The position numbers and the translations under genes are program-made. Shown here piece after piece: positions 33,735-45,100 of a DNA stretch of 64,000 nt; the stretch's first letter is position 1; the number at the start of each line of letters is the position of its first letter. The notes beneath the pieces are model-generated. The model saw only the letters and a program-made list of their open reading frames with translations. It had not been told where the DNA came from and searched no databases. The stretch lies in assembly GCA_019095985.1 (NCBI GenBank), contig CM032666.1, positions 7,447,369 to 7,511,368 of the forward strand. Direction: 5' to 3'. This stretch comes from Streblospio benedicti (taxonomy: Eukaryota > Annelida > Polychaeta > Spionida > Spionidae).

Positions 33735-33860
33735 AAGAAGTGTGGAACACTTGGTCAAAATATATTAAATGTAACAAAAATTAAAAGACTTAAAATAAAT
33801 GTAAGAAATATCTATTTAATACGATTTAAGATAAGAGCCTGTGATCCCAGTTCTGGTTTT
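33735..33860 (+). mobile_element. LINE C-terminal scrap
   Basis: The plus strand reads VWNTWSKYIKCNKN, then a KCKKYLFNTI-like segment, matching the C terminus of the LINE at 37613-38300 (minus), including a following GATCCCAGTTCTGG. It is too short and broken to be functional. Confidence 0.6.
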
Positions 33861-34079
33861 TGCCTATTTAGCCTTGTTGTTTTGCCAATGATACTGTCCC
33901 AAATATGTGACATCCAGTGCCACCACAGCACTGGTTTTTTGTGCTCAGCCTGTAAGCATATATGCATTAACTTTTGTCATTCACTTTTATTCTAATGTAT
34001 GTGTGTCAACAATGTTTCCATCTCGATTTGAACACATATATCTCTGTGATTGCGGTTCAGTTGATAAGAATCACAGTAG

Positions 34080-34690
34080 AGGTTGTAACGCGCGGCTACT
34101 TGGCGTTGAATGCCCGCGGCACTTCCAGAAAGGCTGCGGGCCCAATACAGCAGCCAGCGAATTTGATTTAATGAGTGGCCTGGCTGATGGTCATGTTGCC
34201 AGCCATGAACGCCATTGAAAAGACCGCTGCGTTATTTAACACTGTCGGTCCTTCAACTGCAGTCGATGTTACGCTTGAAGCACGATGCGACCAGTTCAGG
34301 TCGGCTGCGCAACGAGAACTTTGCGCGATTTATTTTGAGCGGTTGCGCTGGATAATACAGGTGATGGTCACGGTCATTGTACATGTAATATGAGGCCGCC
34401 ACAGTCCGGCCGTAAAATGACAGGCCGTGGCCTCCAGGAGGCATGCTTAAGTTGGCAGCGTGGGCTCAGCCTTGAGGATGGTCACAGCAGTAATAACATA
34501 TACCGCCAAATTGCCAACGATGTCTTGCATGGGACCGAGTTGAATGCTGGCCACGTGACCGCTGCGCCCGCGTTATCACTTTTGGCTGGCAATCAACAGC
34601 TATTGGCGCGACTGGTGAACGATGGTATCCCGGAACTGGCGACAGGCGTTAACGCGCGCATTTGCAGCGAATTTTGAAATCTTGAGTGCC
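34080..34690. other. GC-rich island, origin unknown
   Basis: About 600 bp visibly richer in G+C and CG than its surroundings, with overlapping short ORFs in several plus frames and one in the minus frame (34593-34946). None is recognisable. It may be an element remnant, a CpG-rich exon/promoter or transferred DNA. Confidence 0.4.
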
Positions 34691-36369
34691 ATTCACAATA
34701 CTCTTGTCGTCGCGCATGATTGAAATGGGTCAAGTTTAAAATTACAAAGAGGAATATAGCAGAGCCCGGAGAGCAATTCATCTTCTGATTTTCTGACTGG
34801 AAATAACTGGCGGTCACAGACGTTCCGCAATCATAGTCACCGGTGTAATAGCAGCGAGAGGTGACGGTTTGACTGGCTACGCCGCCAGTGACTCTGGCGA
34901 ATTGATCATAAGGCGAGGTGTCGCTTGTAGCAAGAAACGTACACATAATATTGATAAATGCAAAAGATGGGTTAATGCTTGCTATAGAAAACCCATTAAT
35001 CTGTCAATAGCAACCTCTAGTAAAGTAAAATGCTAAAACATGAATCCTGTTATTTTCTATCAAACCGCTAGTAAAGTAGCATTATTGAATCACTTGCTGG
35101 ACCAGTATTACAATCATTGTAACTTTTGAGAATAACGAACCATGTCTAAATGCTTATATCTTTATTACGAGAACACATAGATAATTAACACCAATGAGTC
35201 CTCTGAAAAAAATCTAATTATACCAAATGACCAGACTGTTATATAGATATACATGTACATGTAAAACCAACATACATTTATGTTCATTGGTTCATTTAAA
35301 ATACAACACTACTACATCTACTACATGTATATGCTTTGGTACACACCTGTAAAATAAGTTGAAGAACATCTCCCTATACTAGTAGTTAATGTTATTGCTT
35401 AACAGAATAAAATAGGTTAGCAGACCATTGTATAGGTTAAACCATTTGTAACTGATAAATGCATCGTGGTGAATCATTAAAAATTATATGTGATAAAGAT
35501 TGTGGTGTTTTCATTTCAAATATATCTGGAGACAATTCATTATGATGAAATCTTAAAAGCTTTGTCTTGGTTTTCATCCAAAATTCATTACCATTTCAAC
35601 AAAATAACCCTTGCTAGACCACACAACAAAATCACATCCTTTGATAACTGTATTTGTACTTGGTAAAAATATTGATTATAGATGTTCTTTTTTAAGTAAC
35701 AACAGAGTAGCACAATTTTGCTCCCATGATATCATTTTCATGTGCAAATCTCCCAGCAAATCCATGTGTCCTCAGAATCTGAACTTGCAAATAAACAATG
35801 TTCATTTCTGATGCTAGATTTATGGCCCATTGGAATGTTCTCACAGGACAATTCCATACCCACTTCCTGCTAACATTCCATATACATACCACATCTTTAT
35901 CTCAGTTCACACTCACATTGTTAAACATTTCAAGTGTTATGTCCAATCATGTCATGACTTTCTATTGATTGTCAATTTACTTTATCTACATTTTGGATTA
36001 TGTCATATTTTATTCTTAAAAGGATAAAATAATTTTCACTTTTTCATAGACGAAAAGAGTTTTATCATTGTCAACACTGTATTATTTTTTAACATGAAAA
36101 ATAAGGTAAAGACTTGTGGACTTGTAGAATCAAAACAACTGCTCCATATAGTAGGCTCATTCCCATTGGTTGACCTTGATTTTCAGCCCGACAGTGACCC
36201 CGGTGTTTCTTGCTACAAAAGCTATTTTTAGACTCCTGCCTATGAATAATTCATAGAGTCCGTTCTCAAAACAAAAGCGAAAAATGGATCTAGCCAGCAG
36301 ATTTGTATACTGGACCAGTGCCAAGAATGTTCAAGAATTACCGTCACCTCCACTATAGCGTTGCTGTTA

Positions 36370-37570
36370 CACGGTGGCCTAGCAGATACCCTTCCGCCAG
36401 TTTTAGGATACCATTGTGCCAGTTGATTTTAGTCAGAAAATCAAGAAGATGAGATAATTTTTGCTTCTCTTGTCCAGATTACTTCATCTCTTATATTCCT
36501 CTTTATTGTAGTTTAAACTTGTTACATTTTCAATCATGTATGGATGGTCATTTTGTTAAAGGATTATTTGTGAATGGCATAAAAGAGACATTTCAAAATT
36601 CATACCATTAACGCCAGTTCAGCGTTTAACGCATACCAATACGCCAGTTCAGGATACCATGTTCACCAGTTAAAATCATAGGTGATTAATATGTGTAGAC
36701 ACCGAAATGATTTGATTTTAGGCACTCTGCCTATTAAAGTGTGCTTTCCATGAGGCCACTTATGGTCCATGTTTGACACTTTGTGCAATATCTTTAATAC
36801 AGCTTGAAACAAACCATTCAAACTCGGTCCAATGTTAACATACTTAGAGACTATCATTTGTAGCCAATTTTGGCAATTTGATATAGTGTACTGCTTACAT
36901 ATCTAGTGACCATCATAAGTGTCCAATTTTTGCACTTTGCCAACTTAAAGCATGCCTCCTGAAGACCATTTTTAGTCAATTTTGTCATTTTACACAGTAG
37001 TTTCAATACAGCTTGAAACATGGCCTCCATATTTGATACATGTACAATGTTTATGTTAGTGGTGACCATCACCTACCTGTGTCTCCCTAGTTTTTATTAT
37101 CAAAATAAATCATATAAAGTTCTCATTCTTAGTTATTTCTGAACACACAAATTCATAAGCAATCATTGAATCTTCAAACGTAAGCATGTTCTGAGTTAAT
37201 GGAGGATTCTGTTAAGTTGTTAAATGGGTAGTTTGGCACGGATATTAAGGCAACCTTCTACAGGTTCCCCTTTGATTTTCTTCAATAATACTGGCGTTCG
37301 TGGTATCCTCAACTGGCAACACTGGTATCAATATGGGTACCTCATTTAAATCTTAAATTGTAACCTTAATATTTGATTTTTAATGGAAATGTCTTTTCTA
37401 GGTGCTCTATGAATGTTTATTCAACATAAATTAATACATATAGTTGACTTAACACACAAGGATACTCCTATATTTATATAATACTGTGATTGTTGTAAAA
37501 TGTTGCCTCCAAATCAACTGGCACAATGGTTTCCTAAAACTGGCGGAAGGGTATCTGCTAGGCCACCGTG
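36370..37570. mobile_element. Non-autonomous Transib-like DNA transposon, 1201 bp
   Basis: Terminal inverted repeats of 60 bp (36370-36429 and 37511-37570) differ at one base and begin CACGGTGGCCTAGCAGATAC. TGTTA at 36365-36369 is repeated at 37571-37575, a perfect 5-bp target duplication. The CACGGTG heptamer is shared with the element at 16619-17482, but the rest of the inverted repeats differ, so these are two families. The interior includes diverged 100-120-bp sub-repeats (CCAATTTTTGCACTTTGCC-like) and no transposase. Transib/RAG-type ends and duplication length suggest the superfamily; this is inference. Confidence 0.82.
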
Positions 37571-37612
37571 TGTTAGAGCATATCACAGAGATATGTGATT
37601 TGGTCTAAGGAT

Positions 37613-38300
37613 TCAATTCAATTCAATTCAAATTATTTTATTTGTACACATACATGCAAATAACATTAGAATAAAAGGAGTAATTTAATAAAAAAAAATG
37701 ATTAATGCATATATGCTACAAAACAGAGAGCACTAAAAGCCTTTGGTATAAAGCCAATTGCTTATTTCCATAGTGGCACTGGATTGATCACATGATACAG
37801 GACGGCAATTTATCACATTGTACTAATAAAATAACAAAACTAAATAATTAAACAAATAATATCTAAATAAGTTAAGAACTGGGATCACAGATATCATAGT
37901 ACTACATCACAAACTCATTTTTTTCTTTATCTTGCATCGTATTAAATAGATATTTCTTACATTTATTTTTAAATTCGTCTTTAGTTTTAGTACATTTAAT
38001 ATATTTTGGTAAATTATTCCACACTTTTGCTCCATTATACATAAAGGATTTGCTACCATGAGATTTTACATGTGGAACGACATAACAATTTTCACTCTTT
38101 CTGGTATTGTGTGAATGGATATCTGCCACTCTTTTAAATGTACATAGGTAAGTTGGTGCCAAACCGTGAAAAATATTGTACATCATATTACAAGATAAAT
38201 AATTAAAACGACTTTCAACATTCAAATATTTCACTTTCCTAAAATCTGTACATAGTAAATGATGCCTATTGCCATATCCCAGAATATATCAGAATGGATG
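37613..38300 (-). mobile_element. CR1/Jockey-like LINE 3' end with (TTGAA)n tail
   Basis: The minus-strand ORF at 37902-38234 (110 aa) is a LINE ORF2 C terminus: MYNIFHGLAPTYLCTFKRV, HSHNTRKSENCYVVPHVKS, SFMYNGAKVWNNLPKYIK and FKNKCKKYLF. The HNTR and WNNLP blocks are diagnostic. The copy ends in TTGAATTGAATTGAATTGAA at about 37614-37633, a simple-repeat 3' tail. It is 5'-truncated. Confidence 0.92.
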
Positions 38301-40452
38301 GTGCAAGGCGCAGCATGAAAATGAACCCTGCTATTCAGAAACTATTTCCAATAAAAAATCTTTAATTAAACATTTACAACCTTAATTCCGCATAAATTTA
38401 GACGCATTCGGTGATAAAGATTTCTCATAAACCTATTTTTTTTGTACCGCCAGAATTTATTGGGGCCATGGTACATGTCACCTCAATTTGACATTTATTA
38501 TCGTGGGAAAATATTTGGAGAACGTGATAAAACGTTTGATTTTAAATTTTATTGCGTTTTACTTTTTAAATATGTTTAATAAGGTCCCTCAATCATCAAT
38601 GCTATGTAATATTTTTAAAATCATGCATTTTACAGAGTTTTCACAAATCTGATGTTAACCTCGACGAACCATACAGACAGCTGATTCGATAAAGACCACC
38701 GTTTCATAATTGATCATATCATATCAAAACCCAATTAAGTCCTAAAATCTTATAATGAACATACCAGACGTAGCTAGGCATATTTCCAGAGATCATCTAT
38801 AGATGTCTTATCTCTATATTGTTTTAGCTCTTCAGGAAATAATGTTCGTAGGATAGCACATGAAAGCATGTAAGCCTTTTCAAAGTTCTACACGCATTTC
38901 TGGCATATTAACAATAATTTGAAATGGAATCATAACACAAACTTAGGTTATCGATCACACTGACATGGGTAATAAATTAAAACAGACCAACCTTTATCCT
39001 TCGGCTCACAAATATTGAAAAATTTAAATTTGTCTGTCTGAAACCGTCCGACTTCATGCAATATGGCGCCTTCATTTGTGAATCAGTTTCTTCTCTCACC
39101 CGCTCAAAGCGAGGCGAAGTGGCGCCGACTAGCGATGAAATGTGAAACCAATATTTTTGAATGCGGTGTCACGTGACTTCATTAGCCAATAGGAGACCAT
39201 AGGAGATGTTGACGTCATACTTTTAAATTCAAATATGTAAACATTGGGCCATGTGATTTCGATTAAAATTGTGTGTGGTCTTTTTTTTCAATGGACGGAC
39301 AATGGACGGACAATGGACGGGGGACTTGTTGAGCTAGGCCAGATTATTGATTTTTTGGGGGTTTTGGACGATTTCTGACGTTTTAAGCGCATGTCCTTGT
39401 TGATTTACTCCAGATGGCAAAAAGAGTTCACAAGGTCGTTCTATACTGATATGTGACGACATTTTGATTTATTTAGGCGATGATCGTAATGATGGAGAAT
39501 GACAACCTTAGTCACCTACTGATTAGAATTTATTTGAGCAGTAGTCTGTGTTTCATTGTACTTTTTAAAACAAAAATGAAATGCGTTGTTTATAATTTGA
39601 TCTAGATGTCAAAAGACTGCAGGGCTAGCATTGTAAATTTACCACACAATCTTCCAACAAAAACATTCAATCACTCCCAACAAAACCACCTGTCAACCAA
39701 CACATAGACACGGATTTTAAAGCAAGACAAAGTGTCTTAAGAGAAACAACTGGAGAGCTATTTGATAATATTAAAAATCCATTTTTTTCAGTTACTGTGA
39801 AACAAATAAAAGAATGGTTGGAAGGTGGTCGAAAATGTTTATAAATAGAATGGAGAATTGGAGAATTCTCTGATAAATTTAAGAGATCTGCACCGGATGA
39901 AGTATCTGAGCAAAAAAGTACCTAAGGATGACAAACAGTTAAGACAGATGATCACTAAAACGAAAAGAGTATTAGCTTTAATATATAATGCAAAAGATTC
40001 AAGGTGACTGAAAATCTAACAGCTTAGCTGGGTCAATAAGTTACTTACAAACGAAAAAAAATAATTAATGCCTGCCTTGTCTTCTCGAATACAGTGGTGA
40101 TCTGGGGGTTTCTACTGGCGCTCATTAATCGCACAGAGATAGATATGGATTACCGGTACATGGTTATTACGATCCATATTTTCCTATTTGACAGCTGCAC
40201 TATTATGATCATCACTGGTTTTATATGAGAATTTTCGTCTTTCAATTCATTAAACACTCTACTCTAATATAGAATATCTTATCAATATATATTTTTCCTT
40301 GTGGTATTATAGGTAAAGATTACTTGCAATTGTCAAGTAAGAAGTATGTCTCATGCAATTCCAACCATCTGTAAAATATCCACAACGGCACCAGTATGAT
40401 CCTATAGCATAATTACGATCATAGTGTCGGCACAGTGCTAATGAGACCTCAC

Positions 40453-41165
40453 CTGCAGTGCTGTCTTTCTGTCAAGTTCCGTCAATATATCGTTGCCATC
40501 CTTGGTAGTCCTCCTGTACAGAGCCAGGTCGCAGGCTGGGTAGATCTCCCGATAGCCTACGTTCCAGTTCCAGAGTGACGGGCGGCACTGCGCTCATATA
40601 GTACTCAGGCTCATCGATGAGCGAAGTGTTATCTTTGAGTACAGCTGTCCAGGGATCAGGGGCGAGCCCACATAATGCAGACACGTGCAGTTGGTATCCA
40701 TGGTGGTCATGTCTGGCAGTAGGGTGACTTCACAACAGAGCTTCCTTCGTCAACAAGTTTCATGACTGGAATAGTCAGGTTCAGGCCACAAACGACTGTA
40801 TTTGCCGGAAAAAGCCTTCTTCCATAGCTTGTTCAGGTCTTCCCCTTCTTCTCCCATTATACGTGTAGACATAATGTTGATTATTTCCGTCCCCATAAAA
40901 AATACTTGATCCACCTTAAAACAAAAATCCGGCTCCTCTGGCATTTGGGGCCTGATCTTCATCAAGCAGGAACTGTGACCTCTGCACCGTCTTTCTCCCA
41001 ACACACGGGACAATGTTGAGACCTCAATTTTTGTATGGTCCCTTCTTCAGAGTAGACAAGCGCGAATAGTAGCCAAGCTTTGGTAAAGTGGCCGGCAGGT
41101 CCAGTTTCTGGTGGGGAGTTTGCGCTGACACATGGTTGAATTGGTGAAGGTCTGACGTTGCCCAC
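40453..41165 (-). pseudogene. Unrecognised exon-like coding region, copy C
   Basis: Counterpart of 31170-31822. Three minus-strand open stretches overlap: 40962-41165 (ends HCPVCWEKDGAEVTVPA), 40750-41013 (EPDFCFKVDQVFFMGTEIIN) and 40472-40684 (EPEYYMSAVPPVTLELERRL, EDYQGWQRYIDG). The donor lies at 40453, in the same position as in copy B. Reading needs frame changes, so it is decayed or contains sequence errors. Family unknown. Confidence 0.4.
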
Positions 41166-41754
41166 AGTTACATTATTAGGTATTGATCTGCATCGGAGTT
41201 ACGGTCCTGGTTTACGTTACCATCATCATAAGATGTCTGAGTTGACGCCACATCTCATCCACGTATGTACGTATGGGTTTTGTTACCCCGTAATTACTGC
41301 ATGGTCACTAGATAATCACTACCATGTCAAATGGGTTGTCTAGTACTAGAAACTTTTTTTAATAGAGGTAGATCTGGTCACACGGGCCGTGTACACGCCC
41401 ACCTCGTGAAGTTCTTGTGTTATTCAAGTAAAATAGTTTGGCTAACAAATACCACAATTAAACATTGAAATGCAAGAAGTGGATGTGTACGGATCTATTT
41501 CATTTAATTAATGCACATAACGTACAGCGTAAATGTTTGTTACGAACAACGTAACCACAACATGAAGGGTCTCACTTACGAACTACTCGGAATGTTGTGA
41601 GAGTAACGGAAACATACGAGGATTGCCGAATGGAAGGGTCTAGGGACTAAAAATGATAGCGGTCGCACGTGTTTGTGAACATTTTTGCACAAACTTACTA
41701 TGGTACCTAAAACAGTCGGTTTTTCTTGCCGGAGGGGGTAGTTGAGCATACTAT

Positions 41755-42040
41755 CCCAGTGAGCGCTACACGTAGTATCCGTGTAATACACGTGTACGCT
41801 ACACGTACTACACGGATACTGCAGGGGTAGATTGGAAGGATAATACCTGTCCACAATACCCGTGTACTGCACGTGTAATTGTACTCTTGTTTTATCCGTG
41901 TAGCACACGTTGAAACGCACAGTATTACCCGTGTATTACCCGTGTATTATCCGTGTTGTACACCCTGATTACCCCTGTATTACCCGTGTAGAATACCCTG
42001 TATTACTGTGTATTATCTGTGTATTATCTGTGTATAATAT
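41755..42040. repeat. Minisatellite and CCCAGTG terminal module, copy C
   Basis: Starts CCCAGTGAGCGC at 41755, then ACACGTGT palindromes, GGATACTGCAGGGG and units of GTGTATTACCCGTG type. Reverse-complement counterpart of 19168-19680 and 30235-30520. Confidence 0.9.
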
Positions 42041-42100
42041 CTTTTAATTGATCCAAATATTGAAATAACCCATTACAAACACAGTTGAGTTTCAATAGTT

Positions 42101-45100
42101 TCAATAGTTTATTAATTGCTTATTGGTTACTAGTACACATAATATCAAAATTTTCTTATCGGATCCTTTTGATGCGTTTTTCAGGTACATGGAAGACGCA
42201 TCACATATTTCTTTTTTCAGTTGCTGCCGTTCCTTTTGTACTGCAGCTGTAAATCAATGAGAATAATGCAACACATTTGATACAGATTATCTGGACCAAT
42301 AGTCAAAGCCACTCTCGGTGCACATTAGATTATTTCATATGGAGGCATCATGGCATTATGCATAGTGCAACTAAGTCTGAGCACAGGTCAAAGCATATTA
42401 TTATATGATTAATAAAAACACAACTTAGATCTAAGCTGTGTCACCATTAATCAGGTTTACTGATATATATGAATGTACATTTTCAATCATTGCTGTGATT
42501 CATTAAATTGTATTGTATCAGTTTATTTCTGCATAAAATGCATAGTAAAATATCAGAGTCCATATCAAAAGTTTAGTTAAAAATTAGTTGTAAAGCATAT
42601 TTTAAAATAGATGTTTTCGCCAATTTACAGAGTGACTAGAATAAAACTTAAAATATACACTTTGAACTATATCACGTGTAATTTAATTGTCACACCTAAG
42701 TATCCTACATCTAAAGTTTCCAATAGCTTTTCTATATATTACTTTAAAGTGGTGTACACCATTAAACATATAATACTGGGAGATGCTAACACCCTTAGGA
42801 ATAGCAAGGAGATGTCTAAAAACATTATTATATGCTACAGAAGCTTTGTTAAAGACATTATCATTGAATCCAGTCCAAACACTACATAAGTTGTTGTCGT
42901 TGTTGATATTTATAAAAAAATAACCCCAATTTCTCACAATAATTTTACTACGGGTGACGGGAATCTTCATCGCAGTCGGAGTTGAACGAAACTTTAACGT
43001 AATTTGCATTGTTAAACGTGATTGTGAGGGCCTAAGTTCCACTAGATATGTAAACCTAGGTGCTTGTTCTTTGAGAAAACCCCCATCCCGGGTGGGTCCT
43101 TGCGGGTTCCAGTAGAAGAGAGCTGTCTAGGACAATTGTCAAAATGAGGTTCTTACGGGTACCTACCTCCTAGAGGGTAGGAAGTCAAGAATGCACAAGT
43201 CTGAGAAGGCAGGAAGATGCCCCCCTCTGTGACTCAGAAACGGAAAACCAGGGAGCATTTACTGCTGAAGTGTGCAAAGCTTGAGAAGGTACGTGAGCCG
43301 TATATGCTATGCATTGGGAGGTACATCAACATCCCCCTTTAAGAGAGGTCAGCTTATTAAAAATTTGTACTGCTTGTGTGAGCAGCTGTGTGTGGCAGCA
43401 GTGCAGCAACCCCCCCCCCGCCTTTGTTTGCTTTTAGGCAGTATGCATATTGATTTTTTAATATAGTAGCAGCGCTGCTGCTGCAACAGTATGTTGGCCA
43501 GAGTTACGATAGTATAGACCAGAAGTTACCAGAACAGAACTACCGTTACAACCAGACTAAACTCAACTGGATTATGGAGTGAGCGATGATACAAGCTGTC
43601 CCAATGTTATGCTTATGGGGAGAAATTGCGCAATACATTTTGAACGCACATAGCTCAATAAAACTTAAGACTTCAGCAATCTCACTTACATACATCACAG
43701 ATAATATATTTTCCTTTTCGTTCGATAGTAAAATATACTATAAACTATCACATTTAGTATATTTAATTAAGTTGAAACAGTGAAATCTTTGCATGATCAT
43801 AAAAAGTCTACTGACAATATCAGCAGGCGACGACAGGTAAAAACACCTCACAGATATATTGGATCATATCTCTCTTATACATTGTCATATTAATATATAA
43901 TTTTGATGGAAATAATCTGCAGTAAGATGCGATTCCATTCATATATAGAAGTCTATGTAATTGTTTTAACTAAATAGTTTAATTTGACCATTAATCACAT
44001 CCATCGCCACGCCTAACACAATGCTTCGGCGTTTGCTGTCAAATGTATTGCCTATTACTCGATTTTGTCCAAATCGGACTCGTTGCTATATATTTTATTA
44101 ATCATTATGATGAAAATAAGAAACTAGACAGTCTTCAGAATGTGTACTGTTAATATGAGAACGTTCGGATGAAAATCATATGAGCTACTAAAGGATTATT
44201 GTTCTATGTTAACTCCGAATCGACTGACTAGACTCACGCCATTTTCTGGTCTGACGAAAAACGTGTTGGTTAGCATGATCCAGTGATCGCTACATTCGCG
44301 TTAAGTACCAATTTAAATCACATCTCGTTGAAGAACTTCCGACCGCTATTATGCACTGATACATGTGCCACATCATGTGGCTTTATTCCTCTTTGATACT
44401 GTTTGTGCTGTAAGATTATCCACTAAAACATCTATTGTCATGTTATGAGTAAGGATAGACAGAGTAGAACTAGTTTGTTTTCCCACAGTCAGGATGACAT
44501 TGAAATGGAGTGTAAGCAACATTTTCCCACGGACACGGTGTATTTTGAAATAGGTCACAATCACATTTAGTAATGACGTTCTCGCGGTCTACATCTATAG
44601 TAATGTGATTTCGCAAATTTTAAACCAGATTTGAAATTAGACTGTGCAATAAGGCCAAGTTACCCTTGCAAGAGATTTCATAAGATTCTTGTGCATATTA
44701 AGATGTACAGGATATGGTTCTTCAATGCCCAACGCAAAGGAAAATCATTAACCTCATCTGAACTGAGTACAACATTTGCTGATTGCCAACTTATAGGAGA
44801 TACTTTTTTGGAACCCCGAATATCACCAGTTAAACCAGGTAATATAATATTAAAATTAGGTGATTATCCAAAAGTATTGCATGTACTTCATGATTCTGAT
44901 TTCCATTCCCATTTGTACTAAATGCCCATAATCGGATGGGCTTTAAAAAACAGTAGGCTATAATTTAATATCTATTACTAATTGATTATTCAAGCGCCCT
45001 TATTAGAAAAGTCACATCACGTCTATTGGTTATATCATTTTGAAGACTTTAGAGACAAATAAATGCAATCAATCCACTTGATTTACGAAATATTAATATA

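Larger units (their letters stand above)
32790..39458. other. Unpaired centre of inverted repeat 2
   Basis: 6.7 kb not shared between the arms. Its contents are a hairpin-start repeat at 32848-32930, LINE scraps, a GC-rich island at 34080-34690, a Transib-like element and a LINE C terminus. 34950-36100 and 38300-39290 have no recognisable gene. 39290-39325 is a short tandem of CAATGGACGGA. Confidence 0.7.
39458..43203 (-). repeat. Inverted repeat 2, copy C inner part
   Basis: Reverse complement of 28906-32790. It overlaps the terminal module and the 3' part of the block shared with copy A. Sequence quality looks better here than in copy B. Confidence 0.9.

Noticed and set aside
33618-33995. 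125-aa ORF
   Set aside because: It spans a LINE C-terminal scrap read in the wrong frame.
44631-44921. 96-aa ORF also present at 17612-17863 on the opposite strand (MYRIWFFNAQRKGKSL)
   Set aside because: Both copies are nearly identical at DNA level, so conservation is uninformative. It runs against the DUF4806-like gene inside its intron, and the other strand is equally open.
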